From Apoda limacodes (Eukaryota > Arthropoda > Insecta > Lepidoptera > Limacodidae), in assembly GCA_946406115.1 (NCBI GenBank), contig OX291558.1, positions 18,406,205 to 18,470,204 on the forward strand: a stretch of DNA of 64,000 nt, given 5' to 3'. Of the stretch, positions 1 to 11,099 are shown in pieces. Within the stretch, counting starts at the first letter, position 1. Every line of letters begins with the position of its first letter. The translations under genes were made by a program, and so were the position numbers. The notes below the pieces were generated by a model, which was not told the origin of the DNA, searched no databases, and saw only the letters and a list, made by a program, of their open reading frames with translations.

Positions 1-145
1 CGAAATTTAGTTTCTTTATGTTTTTTAAATCGAGTTAGAAAGAGACAAGATACCACCAGTTAGCTTCGTCTCTGTCACACTTTTGCGCCCCCTTTTTTAC
101 AGCTGTCAAGTAAATGCGCTGTCCAGTTCTCTATGTCTATGGTTA
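1..145. repeat. Truncated copy of a MITE-like repeat (pair of 3190-3447)
   Basis: The sequence from the left edge to about 145 matches the right half of the repeat at 3190-3447: TTTATGTTTTTTAAA, then GAGACAAGA, CTCTGTCA.ACTTTTG, a CACAGCTG-like block, and an end in CTCTATGTCTATG. The window edge cuts it. No coding potential is seen. It is probably a short non-autonomous DNA element. Confidence 0.6.
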
Positions 146-160
146 AAGTAAAGTTTTTAA

Positions 161-475
161 GGAGCTAGTGGCTCAGTCACATTAAGCCAAGCAACGTCGG
201 GTGTGGTCAGAACCCGGATAGGTGACCGCCTAGTGGCAAATTTTTCTTAGCTCCTCCGTGCTTCGGAGGTCACTTTGAAGTACCAGTCCTGGTCTGGCCT
301 GGCTATTGTTATATTATGATTGGCCAAGCCAAGTAAGAGGCCTAACGGGCGGTTTGAAAACTCTGACAGTAGCAGTCAGACATATATATATCTGCTTATT
401 TGTACTGGGCTAACGCGGTGGACCATGGCCTAAGCCTCCTTCTTCAGCTTGCCCCTGTAGTGTTACGCATGATGG
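161..475 (+). mobile_element. SINE-like element with a 5S rRNA-derived segment
   Basis: Positions 185-235 closely resemble the 3' half of eukaryotic 5S rRNA: AAGCAACGTCGGGTGTGGTC, then a GGATAGGTGACCGCC block that corresponds to the internal promoter and loop E region. The 5' half of 5S rRNA is absent, so this is not a 5S gene. It is followed by a small hairpin (CTCC.CCGTGCTTCGGAGG, near 256-270), and further right (near 410-440) by the GGGCTAACGCGGTGGACCATGG block common in insect short retroelements. A 5S-derived (SINE3-type) origin is inferred. It could also be a LINE tail that captured 5S sequence. Confidence 0.55.
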
Positions 476-1906
476 CTGAGGCTAGAAGTTTTTTGTGTAC
501 AAACGAACATAAATTAGCGGTTTTTGGCTGAGTACACGATATTTATTTTCTGTAGGCTGAATGCGCAGTTCTTAAAAAAAACTCACTCGCGGACAAAATT
601 CTTCATAACTATCACTGTCAATACCTACATCCATAAGTATGCCATTATGGCCCTTGCCCTTGTGATCATGATCTAATACGTTAAGCAAACCTAACGGTTC
701 TAACACCATATTAGTATAGGGCCGTGGTCAGTGAAACCTCAAGGTTTATTTGAGGTCACACCATTTTTGTCAAACCTAAAATCTTTGCTAGGTATTTGAC
801 ATAGTCAATTGGATCCTACATTTGAACAATATTGACCAATAATTGTATCAAAAATCTGTAAGACTGTAGTTCACAAATGTATAAAAAGTACGCAATTCTG
901 TTATAGCTATTTAAATCATGAGCTCCGCCGATTTTGGGTCGCAAGTTTATGCAAAAACTTGTCTTACAACTTTCTTGCTCGCTACTTGAAACACTTTTGC
1001 AAAGTTTCATTCCAGTCATAAGTCAAAGTCTAAATCTATATCTATAACGAAATCAACTGTGGTCTGTCTGTGGAACATAATTTAGGGTTCCGTTGAATGA
1101 AAACTATTGCGGATATTTGAAAAACTTGTAAACGGAATTGGTTTAAACATCCCGTACCGCCAAGCGCCGCCCACTCCAATATTCGAACGTAAATATTGTA
1201 ATAAATTTACGAATTATTATAATAATTAGGGAAGTTCTGATTTTATTTTTCTATATTGTAACATGGTTTAGAAACTTATTTTTAATAAACACCTATCAAC
1301 TTCATCTTAATAATTTTCAATAGAATTTGTACGATTTTTTTTCTTGTCACGTAGGTATATTTTATAAGTTGGTTGAATATTACTCGTTAACTTTTAAAGT
1401 CCACTTAGCTGTGAAAGTTTCTCTTTTAACTAAAATATATATATACTCCTGCCGTGAATTTATTCCATTATGACCATTTGTCGCGAAAATGTTTTTATTG
1501 ATATAGGTACAAATACTTAATACATTACGAAGTTGTTAACGATACAATATTGTCAATCAAAATGGCATTATACTATATCTAACCTAGGCATAGCTTTTGT
1601 GATAGTTTATCGGTTGTCTCTATTCTAGGAGAACATAAGAGATAAGAAAAACAACAGAGCTAATGCTCCAATTGTGCTACATTATAAAATTAATCATATC
1701 GATACAGGCAAAGCGTATGTGATAAACTTTGGTGACCGACCATTTTAGGGTTCTTAAGTCAAACATTTTATTTTAATCTTATATAGTGTCTTTATGTCAA
1801 AGCCATTTTATTTAGAGGCTATAAAGATGAGATATTAGTTACTACGTTGAAAACGATACACATAAATAGAACACGTATCAACATTTAAAAAAAAAATAAC
1901 GGTACC
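476..1906. other. Intergenic or intronic AT-rich DNA, no gene seen
   Basis: No convincing exon, RNA gene or intact mobile element is seen in this stretch. If the Unc-76 5' exons lie to the left of the window, this is intron sequence. Short open frames (for example 816-1019 minus) look like chance. Confidence 0.5.
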
Positions 1907-2431
1907 TTTTTTTTTTTTTTTTTTATACCACTAAGGTGGCAAACAAGCTTACGGCCCGCCTGATGGTAAGCGGTCACCGTAGCCTATGGACGCTTGCAAC
2001 ACCAGGGGTATCACTTGCGCGTTGCCGACCCTTCAGAAATCTAATAACTTCTTTCTTGAAGAACTCCATACTGTAGTCCTTGCAGAAAACCTTGGCAGGG
2101 AGCTCATTCCACAACTTAAGCGTTCGCGAGAGGAAGTTTCTCTGAAACCGCACTGTACGCGAGCATTTAGGTTCTAAAGTGTGAGAATGAATTCCCTGCC
2201 GATGGCGAGCGGTGCGATGGTAGAAAGTAGCCGTGGGCATCATTTCGAACAATTCCTCAGAACACAACCCATTGTACAAGCGGTAGAACACACACAGTGA
2301 GGCAAAGTCTCTCCTCAGACTTAAGGGCTCGATACCGCAAGTGAGTTTGGGATCGTCGACAATTCTCACAGCCCGTCGTTGAACCGAGTCAAAAGGGTCA
2401 AGCTGGTATCCGGGTGCACCTGCCCAAAAGG
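1907..2431 (-). mobile_element. 3' end of a CR1/Jockey-like LINE (relic)
   Basis: The minus strand encodes the extreme C-terminus of a non-LTR retrotransposon ORF2 (about 131 codons, 1974-2369), with blocks IVDDPKL, LRRDFASLCVFYRLYNG, and a LWNELPAKVF motif near the end. The 3' UTR ends at 1925 in a T-run on the plus strand (1907-1924), which is the element's poly(A) tail. The reverse transcriptase core is missing, so it is 5'-truncated as usual for LINEs. The same family recurs at 29497, 42310, 49180, 51660, 53245, 53563 and 62205. Confidence 0.85.
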
Positions 2432-2576
2432 AATCAAAAAAAAATTAAGGTCTGTACATTAGCATTATATAATGGGTTAACGTCAGATTTAGATAGTTAT
2501 TCTTAAATGCATTTAAGGTTAATCAGTAACTTTTATGTGCCTGTAATTGGTTCCCAAGTTAATAATTTGATCTCCA

Positions 2577-2705
2577 AAATCAAAATCAAATTTTTTTTAT
2601 TCAAATGGGTTACTAAGAACACTTTCGAATCGTCAAGTAAATTAACTACAAACTAATTACAATACTGTTTTATTGCGTGCAACTCCCTCACCTCCTACTT
2701 TTAAA
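2577..2705 (-). mobile_element. LINE 3'-tail fragment with (GATTTT)n end
   Basis: Read on the minus strand, this matches the 3' terminus of the LINE copy ending at 15595: GACGATTCGAAAGTG, TTTGAATAAA, then a short A/T-rich tandem tail. Only the untranslated end is present. Confidence 0.55.
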
Positions 2706-3189
2706 TCGAGAGTTTTAAAATTCTTAAAAAATTACAATATAAATACACTTCATAAATACCTACCGTCATAAACAATGGCGAAACGGAATTGGTAAACAAG
2801 ATTTTTAGACATCCGCAAAAATTCTTTGTCTCCAGAACCCTGAATTAATGCGTGTAGGAACCTATTAAACGCGCTTGATCAATTTTATTTTTATTGTTGA
2901 TATCTCATTAATGACTTTACCAGAGCTCATGTTTTTAACATTACTGCAATCATTTTGCCAGGCTGGTAACATTGTTATGCTGATAAAACCTTGCCAGATG
3001 ATGTTGGTATCAAATTGTGCCTACGCAGCGACATTGGATAATTATTGTGAATAAATAATTAATTAAGTTAAAGTGTAGTGTGGGCATAATCTCAATGTGA
3101 AAATCAACAGTTAATTATTATGAGTCTATTTTCGTTGGTCAAAATTTTAGTGGATATTTAATTTTATAGATCATGGCTATAATGTCATG

Positions 3190-3447
3190 TCATCATAGAC
3201 TTCGAGTTCTGTAATCAGTCCTATAGCGCAATAGGCTCACGAAATCGGCCACACTTTAGAATGAGACAAAGCGAACCTGTGGTCTTTTTTTCTTTTTCTC
3301 TCAACGTCAGCCATTTTGTTTGTTTATGTTTTTTAAAACAAGTTAGGAAAAGACAAGACAGTATAGTTTCACTTCGCCTCTGTCATACTTTTGTTTTATT
3401 TCACAGCTGGCGAGATAATGCACTGTCCGGCTCTCTATGTCTATGAA
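3190..3447. mobile_element. MITE-like element with degenerate inverted ends
   Basis: The left end (TCATAGACTTCGAGTTCTG) and the reverse complement of the right end (TTCATAGACATAGAGAGCC) are similar, so the element looks like a short inverted-repeat DNA transposon derivative of about 258 bp. A truncated second copy begins the window. The open frame inside it is not thought to be a gene. Confidence 0.45.
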
Positions 3448-4039
3448 TGTCATAAAAACTCATGTTTTTTTTATCTTATTTTACTTTAAAACCTGTGCAG
3501 CACTATAGCATCAAACGAATTACTTTAAAAACTCATTCGAATCGAGTTGCTGGTCTGTAGGGACTCCGGAATGGAATAATTCCATCAGCTTCATTTTTAG
3601 CTACGTAAACAATATGAACACGTTGATTCAAAGCTGAAATTAAACGTGAGATGTGGAATGTACGGTACCTTGAACAATTTAATACATATAGGTACATAGA
3701 AACATAGGGTTGCCACCCTATGATATTGTTAAAAACAGTATTTTACTTTCTTCTACTACAAAAACAGTAATTAGCATGTATTATTCAGTTTACTGTTTAC
3801 CAAAAATAAAGTATCTAATAGAGGAAACGCTTGAAGAAACGTCATTTCACATATAAAATACTAGTAGCTACGTCACGTGCTATACTTATATCCTGCCCGT
3901 AGCTATATGAGTTGCGGCGCATGAACTACAGTTGTTGCAGCGGGGCGGTAAGTGCAGTGTCTCCTCTAGTAACGTTAGTAGGTACATAAAACCTCAATTT
4001 TACTACTCATATGTAACTTATTGTTTGCCAACATTGCTA

Positions 4040-4300
4040 TTCTATTTCTTGATGTTCATTTTTGAGTAAAGCTACAAGTATCGGCCGTATGCCCATTGCT
4101 GGATTCGCATTATTGACGGACTCACCTCAAGGGTCATCCTTCAAACTCTACTCATCCAGCAAAGGCTTACTTTCATGGCCTCTACCGACAGAGATGTACT
4201 ATTTACAATTTATTACTGTTCAATTTCTTTCTCCAACCATTAATACTGGGTATTTTTATAAAAGTTGGCAACCCTATACTATGCTAACTTACATGTACCA
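4040..4300 (+). repeat. Dispersed repeat (second copy 22785-22895)
   Basis: The block TTTTTGAGTAAAGCT, followed by ATTGCTGGATT and CCAGCAA.GGCTTACTTT, recurs at 22785-22895. The family is not identified and no coding function is seen. Confidence 0.5.
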
Positions 4301-5099
4301 TTGACTCTCCAGTTACAAATTTTTGCAAAACTGCGTTTTATGCGGTCAAATCTCATGATATGTCACGAGACCATAATGTAAAGTGACACATTCCTCAATT
4401 GAGTTCTGACGCTCTACGTTGCTGGAATTAGCGCCAATTTACTCTCGCTGAGTCACTGGGTTTGGTTAGGTTTTTGTTTCTACTCTAGATGCTTGGACCA
4501 GAATTATTTAGACTATCATTGCTTTAAAATTTATATACAAGTGCTGATAAGTACAATAGTCCGATTTTTTTAGATATAAATCCAATAAAATGTTAATGTT
4601 ACATGGCACGCCGCGAGGGGCTCACCACCTGTTATGTAGGACTAAAGTGGTTGGTAAAAAGAGGCTGTCTCCTACATTATAATGTGGGTGTGTATACAGC
4701 TGCTGGTTTTCCCCTTTTAGAGATAAAAACCGTGAAGACATACGTGTATGTATGTTTCTACATCCACCATATATTTTATGAAGGAAAAATACTGTTGTAA
4801 GTAGATTCGTTTCGTCCTCGAAAAATGGGAAAGGTAGGTTTCCAGGAATTGTCTGATTCGTTTATTAAATATGTACGTACATTTAAAAAATATAAAAATC
4901 CGCTTGATTAGTTATATTTTGAAAGTTTAAGAAAACGATGACATGTACTTTAACAGAATTGCCATAAAAATATATCTCTGATCTGGAAAGGAAACGAATT
5001 TTAAAGCGAACCCTAAACTATTTTTTTTACTTCTACCTATCCGGCGGAAATGTATCGCGATGATGTAGAAGCTGATAAGGGCAAGATATTTGTAATCTC
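4301..5099. other. No gene recognised
   Basis: AT-rich sequence without a recognisable exon, structural RNA or intact element. A short open frame at 4603-4800 shows no known motif. Confidence 0.4.
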
Positions 5100-6690
5100 T
5101 TCATGACTCAATTTTCGTCAGTATATCGTAGGTATAGTGTCAGCGATGACATTTCGCGTACGCCATGTTCAAAGGAAAGTCTAACGAATATCCATTGTAA
5201 CCCAGCGAGATTAACGAGTCAGGATGTGCTAGCGGCAATCAAGAGAATGGATTCTACAATGGGGGCCGGTTCTGATAGCATACCTTCAATATTTGTTATT
5301 AAATGTGCAGTTGAACGCGCTTATCTATTGGTTGTCATATTTAATACATCATTAACATCTGGTGTATTCCCATCATTGTGAAAAAGAGCAATAGGTGTGC
5401 CTCTGTTTAAATCGGTTGACAATATACGAACAGAGAGAGAGAACGGATGTGGTGCACCTTGTTCGACTTTCATATGAAGGAGCATTACACTAATCTTCAA
5501 CAAGGCTTCATAGCAGGAGAATTTATAAGAGGATATTCTGTTCTATTACGATTTCTGCAAAGCCATTGACCGCGTGCTGCACGACGTTCTTTTATCTAAA
5601 CTACAGTGTTATCTGGAATGTGCTGAATTGGTTTAGATCCTATCTAATGCACAGAGTGTCTACTATTGTAGTTTATGGGTACTTTTCGGATCCCTTTGTA
5701 GCTTCATCAGGTGTCCCTCAGGGAAGTATACTTGGTACTATATTATTCAAAACCTTTATTAACGATTTACCTAATAACTTATCTCACGCTAGTTGTCTCC
5801 TTTTCGCTGATGACCTGAAAATATTTCGAAGAACTAATACTAATGAAGATGTTGTCTTGTTTCAGAAAGATCTTGATCAGCTATGCACATGGTGTTTTCG
5901 AAATGGGATGGATCTTAATGTGAACAATTGTTTTGTGCTTAGATTTTCCATAAAAAGAGTATTTTGGAACATCATTATAATCTAAGTGGCCCCATTCTAA
6001 AAGAAGTTTCTACAGTCAGTGATTTAGGAGTTATACAGTTATGCATATCGACAAAATCAGCAAAAAGTCGCTCCAAATGTAACGTTTTCTTTAACGTAAC
6101 TGAAAGGATTTTAAAAGCCCAAACACTAAAATTATACTTTTTAATTCTTTGATTCGCAGCAATTTAGAGTACAGTACGTAGAACATAAAAAAAGACTCGA
6201 AATTGTTTAAAAGCGTCTTCTGTGGCATTCATCGTTCAGTGATCACCTGGCTTAAAACTTTTGAGATATGAGGATCGATTGTGCCACTACAAAATGCAAA
6301 CGTTGGTTTGTAAAAGACTTGGATGTTTTGAATTTATTTCTTCTTTTTCTCCATCTCGCTTCACCTTTACCCAGAAAGGGAAAACTGCAACTTTTTTATG
6401 TTCCATTTGCAAAAACTAATATAGGAGTAAACTCACCACTAACCAGATTGGCTGCGTCTCAAAATTCCTTGTCTAACCCATATGGAATAGCCGTCTTTAG
6501 CCAAAGTGACTAATTTTATAGAAAATTCATGTTATCCAATTCTAGTTAATTTATTGTTTTCTTGTTTTGTATATTTTCTATTTTTTATAAATTATATAAA
6601 ATACGCCCTAACTGATATAGATGAATCAGGTATCATCATTATATGTATATCATTCTGATAGACACTGAGTATATGAAATTAAAATAAATA
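5100..6690 (+). mobile_element. Non-LTR retrotransposon relic with reverse transcriptase motifs
   Basis: Three broken reading frames on the plus strand line up with a Jockey/CR1-type ORF2. First, 5103-5381 is the linker just before the RT domain (AAIKRMDSTMGAGSDSIPS, like the KS.GPDGIP motif). Second, 5566-5985 is the RT core with SGVPQGSILG (finger-palm) and the catalytic FADD in LLFADDLKIF. Third, 6268-6513 is a C-terminal tail with FAKTNIGVNSPLTRLA. Stops and frameshifts separate the pieces and the endonuclease domain is absent, so it is dead. The AT-rich stretch up to about 6690 is probably its 3' UTR. Confidence 0.85.
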
Positions 6691-7254
6691 ATGATAATTA
6701 TATAGCTACCTTAGATATTGTATGCACACATATTTATTTTATACAAGTACTTACATTTATATTTTTTTCGGCTTTCACAACACGACTTATAAAATACATT
6801 TAAAAATATTAGGTAATTTCTACCAAACAGTACCATGATTTATGTATACCAAGATATAGGTGCACATAAATCATATGACAATCAATTAAAGGGGCTCCAA
6901 CGACCTTGCCTCGCAAATTGAGGAACATTGCACTGACGCAATTGAGCTGCGCTAGTCCCTTGTCCCGGCCTCCCGATCCCACAAGCTGTACAAGCGGTGT
7001 TAGTCACACTTCGTCACGAAAAGGTCACATTCAAGCTTATGACTCTACCAAAGAAAATAAATATACTCTAACTAATGGCTCTACTTCGTCATTCTTAAGT
7101 CACGTACGTTCACGTTATCATGTCCAAGAACTCTGTATAGTCAGGGCGTCAGCTGCCATTTTGGTTTATGATTTGTTTATGTTTTATATCGATAGAGACG
7201 AAAGTTTAGATCAGTACGAATCGATTAAGTTCGTCAATTAAGCAAGGACCAGAC
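6691..7254. other. No gene recognised
   Basis: A 111-codon open frame (6906-7241, plus) has low-complexity Ser/Thr-rich composition and no recognisable domain. I do not regard it as a gene. Confidence 0.35.
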
Positions 7255-7690
7255 GATGTTGCGCGCGCACCGAGGGTTCCGTGCAAACTTATTATATGTT
7301 GTTGTATATTATTAAAAATATTTTTTTAAGTTTAACTAAAAATTTACGGTTTTCACAATTTTCCTTTATCCGTACTATAAGACATTCCGTCGTACCAAAT
7401 TTCAATATTCTGCGTTCACGGGAAGTACCCTGTGGGTTTTGATTCCCTTGCGAGTTTCGAAAATTTGCGGAAATTTGCGGCATAAATGGCTGTATCTTTT
7501 GATTGCGTTGGCTTAGATGTTTGATTTTTTCACAGCTCCAAGAGTAAAAAGTAGACCTGAGTATTTGATATAAATTTTAGCTTGATACCTCCACGCGTTT
7601 CAGAGAAAACGGGTCTTGACAGACGGACAACAAAGTGATCCTATAAGGGTTCCTTTTTTTTCCTTTTCAGGTACGGAACCCTAAAAAAAG
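7255..7690. mobile_element. AGGGTTCCGTA-family repeat
   Basis: It is bounded by GAGGGTTCCGTGCAAAC on the left and TACGGAACCCTAAAA on the right, giving short inverted ends built on GGGTTCCGT. The internal block CAGACGGACAACAAAGTGAT is also present, inverted, at 15655-16222. This is a dispersed lepidopteran-type non-autonomous repeat of uncertain class. Confidence 0.6.
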
Positions 7691-8459
7691 AACGGGATGT
7701 GATTGATTTATATAGAGACCTCCCGTGTCTTTGGGATTTATCTTCCAATAGTTATAAAGACGCTTCCCAAAAAAAAAACTGCATGGGAGATTGCCTATAT
7801 GGAACATTAATTATTTGTATTGACATTTTGAAGGCGTAATGAATTTTGCTTTGGCTTAGGGCGAGTGTAGATCAAAAAAAAAACAAATAGTCTGCAATAA
7901 TTAGAGTAAGTCAGAGCAAGGAATCATGATAACCTCTTTCTAGGCCATCAGTCCAAGAAGCAGACATGAATATAGCACCCTTTTTCATCATTTAAGAAGC
8001 GCTGTCAATTGAAAACGCATGCCTGTCATGATAGCTGACTCAATCATAAATGTTTCTTCAATATTAATAATGTCTGTCACATGAACAAATTATATAGAAG
8101 TAGTTTTATCTGTTCTGCTCATGAATAATTCAATTTCAATCTTGGAATACGAAATACGGTTTCAATCGGTATCTAAAGAAAATAATGGTCTAAATCAGAA
8201 CATTTTTAATCCCATATCTCCTTTGGGTATCCGACTACTATCTGGAGAGTGACTTAATAAATCACGTCGGATTTATAAATTCTTACTGCCGCGCCGTCTG
8301 TCTATTTAAAATATTGGTTGGTAGATACTTATATTGGTTTTTTTGCTACTTTAAATTGTCAAATATTGTCAATTTAGTAAATATATTTGTCTATTAATAT
8401 ATTATTATATTGTAATATTGTTATTATCATTTTTATGTTTTATATATTGTTTTATGAAA
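7691..8459. other. No gene recognised
   Basis: AT-rich DNA with no recognisable coding region, RNA or complete element. Confidence 0.4.
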
Positions 8460-8665
8460 ATTAATGTACGTGGGGACCGAGCTTTGCTTGTTTTTTTAAC
8501 AACGCCATCTATTGTCAAGTAGCTTTAGTTTTGCTGTGTCGGTAAAAATAATAGTATAACTACTTGCCAATAGATGTCAGGAAAAGTCATATTTTTCAGT
8601 TTATCATTGCCTAAAAACACGGATAAAACGACATTTTTAAAAATTAAACCTAGCTAGATCGATTT
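8460..8665 (+). repeat. 205-bp dispersed repeat, nearly identical to 63605-63815
   Basis: The block GGGGACCGAGCTTTGCT, followed by AACAACGCCATCTATTGTCA, recurs in the same order and orientation at 63605-63815 with only scattered differences through GTAGCTAGATCGATTTA. It is probably the 3' region of a SINE or LINE; the class is not determined. Confidence 0.75.
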
Positions 8666-9139
8666 ATCGCCCCCGATCTGCATACTAAATTTCATGAAAA
8701 TCGTACGAGCCGTTTCTGAGGTTCAGAATATATATCTATATATATACATACAAGAATTGCTCGTTTAATTTCATAATTAAATATTGGATATATGTAAAAA
8801 CAATATACTTAACTATTTTATCAGATTATGAAAACTCTAGTCTTTTTTTGTTTCTACAGAATGGAATTTCTATGATTTGTATTCTCGATCGTTTTATCGA
8901 TATCAAATCAGAAAATTAAAGCTCCAAATTTTTAACCAACCTCGACCTCAATTACCTACCAACATTTATCTAGTTATATGTAATTAAAGTCATTAATCTC
9001 TTAGATTTACTTTAAATGTATAGGGGTTTTGATATAATACACTCTTACTTTTTACCTTTAATTACAGAAATCTAGATTAAGTAAATTCCAGCTCTTAGAT
9101 TTTAGACAGAATGTTCTTCTGTAACCGGATTAAAAAAAT

Positions 9140-10190
9140 ATCATCCATACTAATATTATAAATGCGAAAGTAACTCTGTCTGTCTGTCTGTTACCTCTTC
9201 ACGCTTAAACCATTGTGCGGATTAAGATGAAATTTGGCATGTAGATAGTCTGAGTCCCGGGAAAGAACATAGGCTACTGGAATACGTCAAGTTTGAGTAC
9301 TTCTGTACCTACGTGTGTTTGTCATGTAACTACTCCTTAACGCTGGAACGATTTGGGTGAATTTTTTCCTGAATATTTCAATAGGTTTCTGGATCGTTTG
9401 ATAACACAATTGGATGCGGTAGATGGCGATGCAGTAGGTGTGTCACTGACCTTCTCCTTAACAGCAGGGCTGATTTTAATGATTTTTTTGTGTACGTTTG
9501 AGTGGGTCCCTGCATGGTTTAAAAACACAATTCGACACGGTAGATGGCGCTGCAGCCGGTTGGTCATTGATCTTCTTCTAAACAGCAGGGACGACTTTAA
9601 TGATATTTTTGTGTACCCTCGGGTCCCTGCAAGGTTCGAATTCACAAATGGACCCGGTAGATGACGCTGCAGTTGGTCTGGCACTGATCATCTACTAAAC
9701 GGCTGGGAAGATTTCAATGATACTTTTTGTGTACGTTCAAGTGGATCCCTCCAAGATTACAATTTATAAATGGATCCAGTAGGCGGCGCTGCAGTCAGTG
9801 TTGCATTGATCTTCTCCTAAACGGCAGGGAAGATAATGATAGTTTTTGTGTACGTTGAGTACGTCCCTGCAGGGTTTGAATTCACAAATGGATCCGGTAG
9901 GTGATGCTGCAGTCGGTGTGTCACTAAACTGATCGACTAAACGGCAGAGAAGATGTTAGTGATATTTTTTGTGTACGTACGAGGGAACTCTGATTGTCTG
10001 TCTGTTACCTTCTTACGCGTAAACCGCTGTACCAATTAAGATGAAATTTTCAATGGAAATAGTTTGAGTCCCGAGAAAGGACATAGACTAATTGATTGAG
10101 TCGGTTTTTTTCAATAATTAAGGAGTTGCCGTTGAAATCCTACACCGATAATCGTATTTAGGGCGGGTAAAACTGCAGCCAAAAGCTAGT
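9140..10190 (+). mobile_element. ATTATAAATGCGAAAG...CTAGT repeat element, expanded copy
   Basis: It starts with ATACTAATATTATAAATGCG and ends with GGGCGGGTAAAACTGCAGCC then AAAAGCTAGT. The same beginning and end occur in shorter copies at 11340, 38592, 59503 and 61772, and inverted at 48766 and 57090. Ending in CTAGT is reminiscent of lepidopteran Helitron-like or short retroelements, but I cannot assign the class. This copy is about 1 kb instead of about 300 bp because of an internal minisatellite (9418-9985). Confidence 0.65.
9418..9985 (+). repeat. Minisatellite, five copies of ~119 bp
   Basis: Repeat units begin at about 9418, 9540, 9656, 9778 and 9896 with GGTAGATGGCGCTGCAG-like sequence. 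Each runs through CTAAACGGCAGGGA, GATATTTTTTGTGTACG and TCCCTGCA. Spacing is 116-122 bp. Open frames on both strands here (9337-9684) are by-products of the repeat. Confidence 0.85.
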
Positions 10191-10990
10191 ATTTAAAATA
10201 TGTATATGTTGTCAATTTAAAAGTGTTTGTTAAAAAACATGCTTAAATAAATTTGACTTTTTTCTTAGTAAATTTGTTGAAAACCTTACTTGAATCTTTG
10301 ACTTTGATCCTTTAGTAAAAAGAAAACTTTTATTATTTTCTAACACAGAGAAATTTAGCTAAGCTCCTCTGCTAACGCAAGTCAAAAGATAAAACGGGAG
10401 ACGAAGTACTGACAAGAATACCAAAGCTAATTCCGTCGCCAGTCAAAATGGCTTTCTATAAACTTTAAACACCATTTAATACAACACTTTAGACAACCAT
10501 TATCGTAAAGTTTGAATTGCATGAATAATTCAATGAATAAATTTCCTGGAATAAACTTTATTTATCAAAGAGTATACTTGGATGTTTAATAAAATTGACG
10601 TCAATGTCTTTAATAATGAAACGATACCTTTTTTTTAATATCAATTCATGTGGACCTACACTTAAATTATTACATATTTATTACTATTTTTTGATAATAT
10701 TAGTATTATATTGTACTAACAAATGCTTCTATTACGTTCAAGTAATTTAAGTCTTTACGAAGTTGGAAATAACACGATTTAGAGTCAAATAGTACAACAG
10801 ATATTGGCGTCAACGGAAACAACAATTTACTGTAGTAAGCTACGGAACTATACACAAAGCATAGCCCGAGATTCCTCTGACTAGTTTTTAGATTTACCTT
10901 TAATCGTTACTTTTTACAAAAGGATAATATAAAATTTAGCTCACTTATGAATTTGGTCATGACTTTTAAATATTTCCTCATTTGTTACAG
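10191..10990. other. Unc-76 upstream intron, no further feature seen
   Basis: AT-rich sequence leading into the acceptor TTTGTTACAG at 10981-10990. No other exon is recognised between 1 and 10990. Confidence 0.5.
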
Positions 10991-11099
10991 AATGTGGTGG
11001 ACAATAACGGGCAACTTTGGCAACATCCTACCAATTGACTGGACCAAGTCCTTCTCTAGGAAGATGCACATACCTACCTTAAATTTGAATGACAAAAAA
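10991..11099 (+). CDS. Unc-76: Unc-76 exon (first visible)
   Basis: Acceptor TTTGTTACAG precedes and donor GTAAGA follows. The first base completes a split codon (phase 2 intron upstream), followed by 36 codons that include TGNFGNILPIDW and MHIPTLNLND. An internal ATG is the second base on, but the exon is not expected to hold the gene's start. Confidence 0.9.

Noticed and set aside
181..235. 5S rRNA gene
   Set aside because: Only the 3' half is recognisable and it is embedded in a repeat with SINE-like downstream sequence.
6906..7241. 111-codon plus-strand frame
   Set aside because: No domain, low-complexity composition, and no splice or regulatory support.
9337..9684. Two ~100-115 codon open frames on opposite strands
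   Set aside because: They lie within the 119-bp minisatellite and reflect its repetition.
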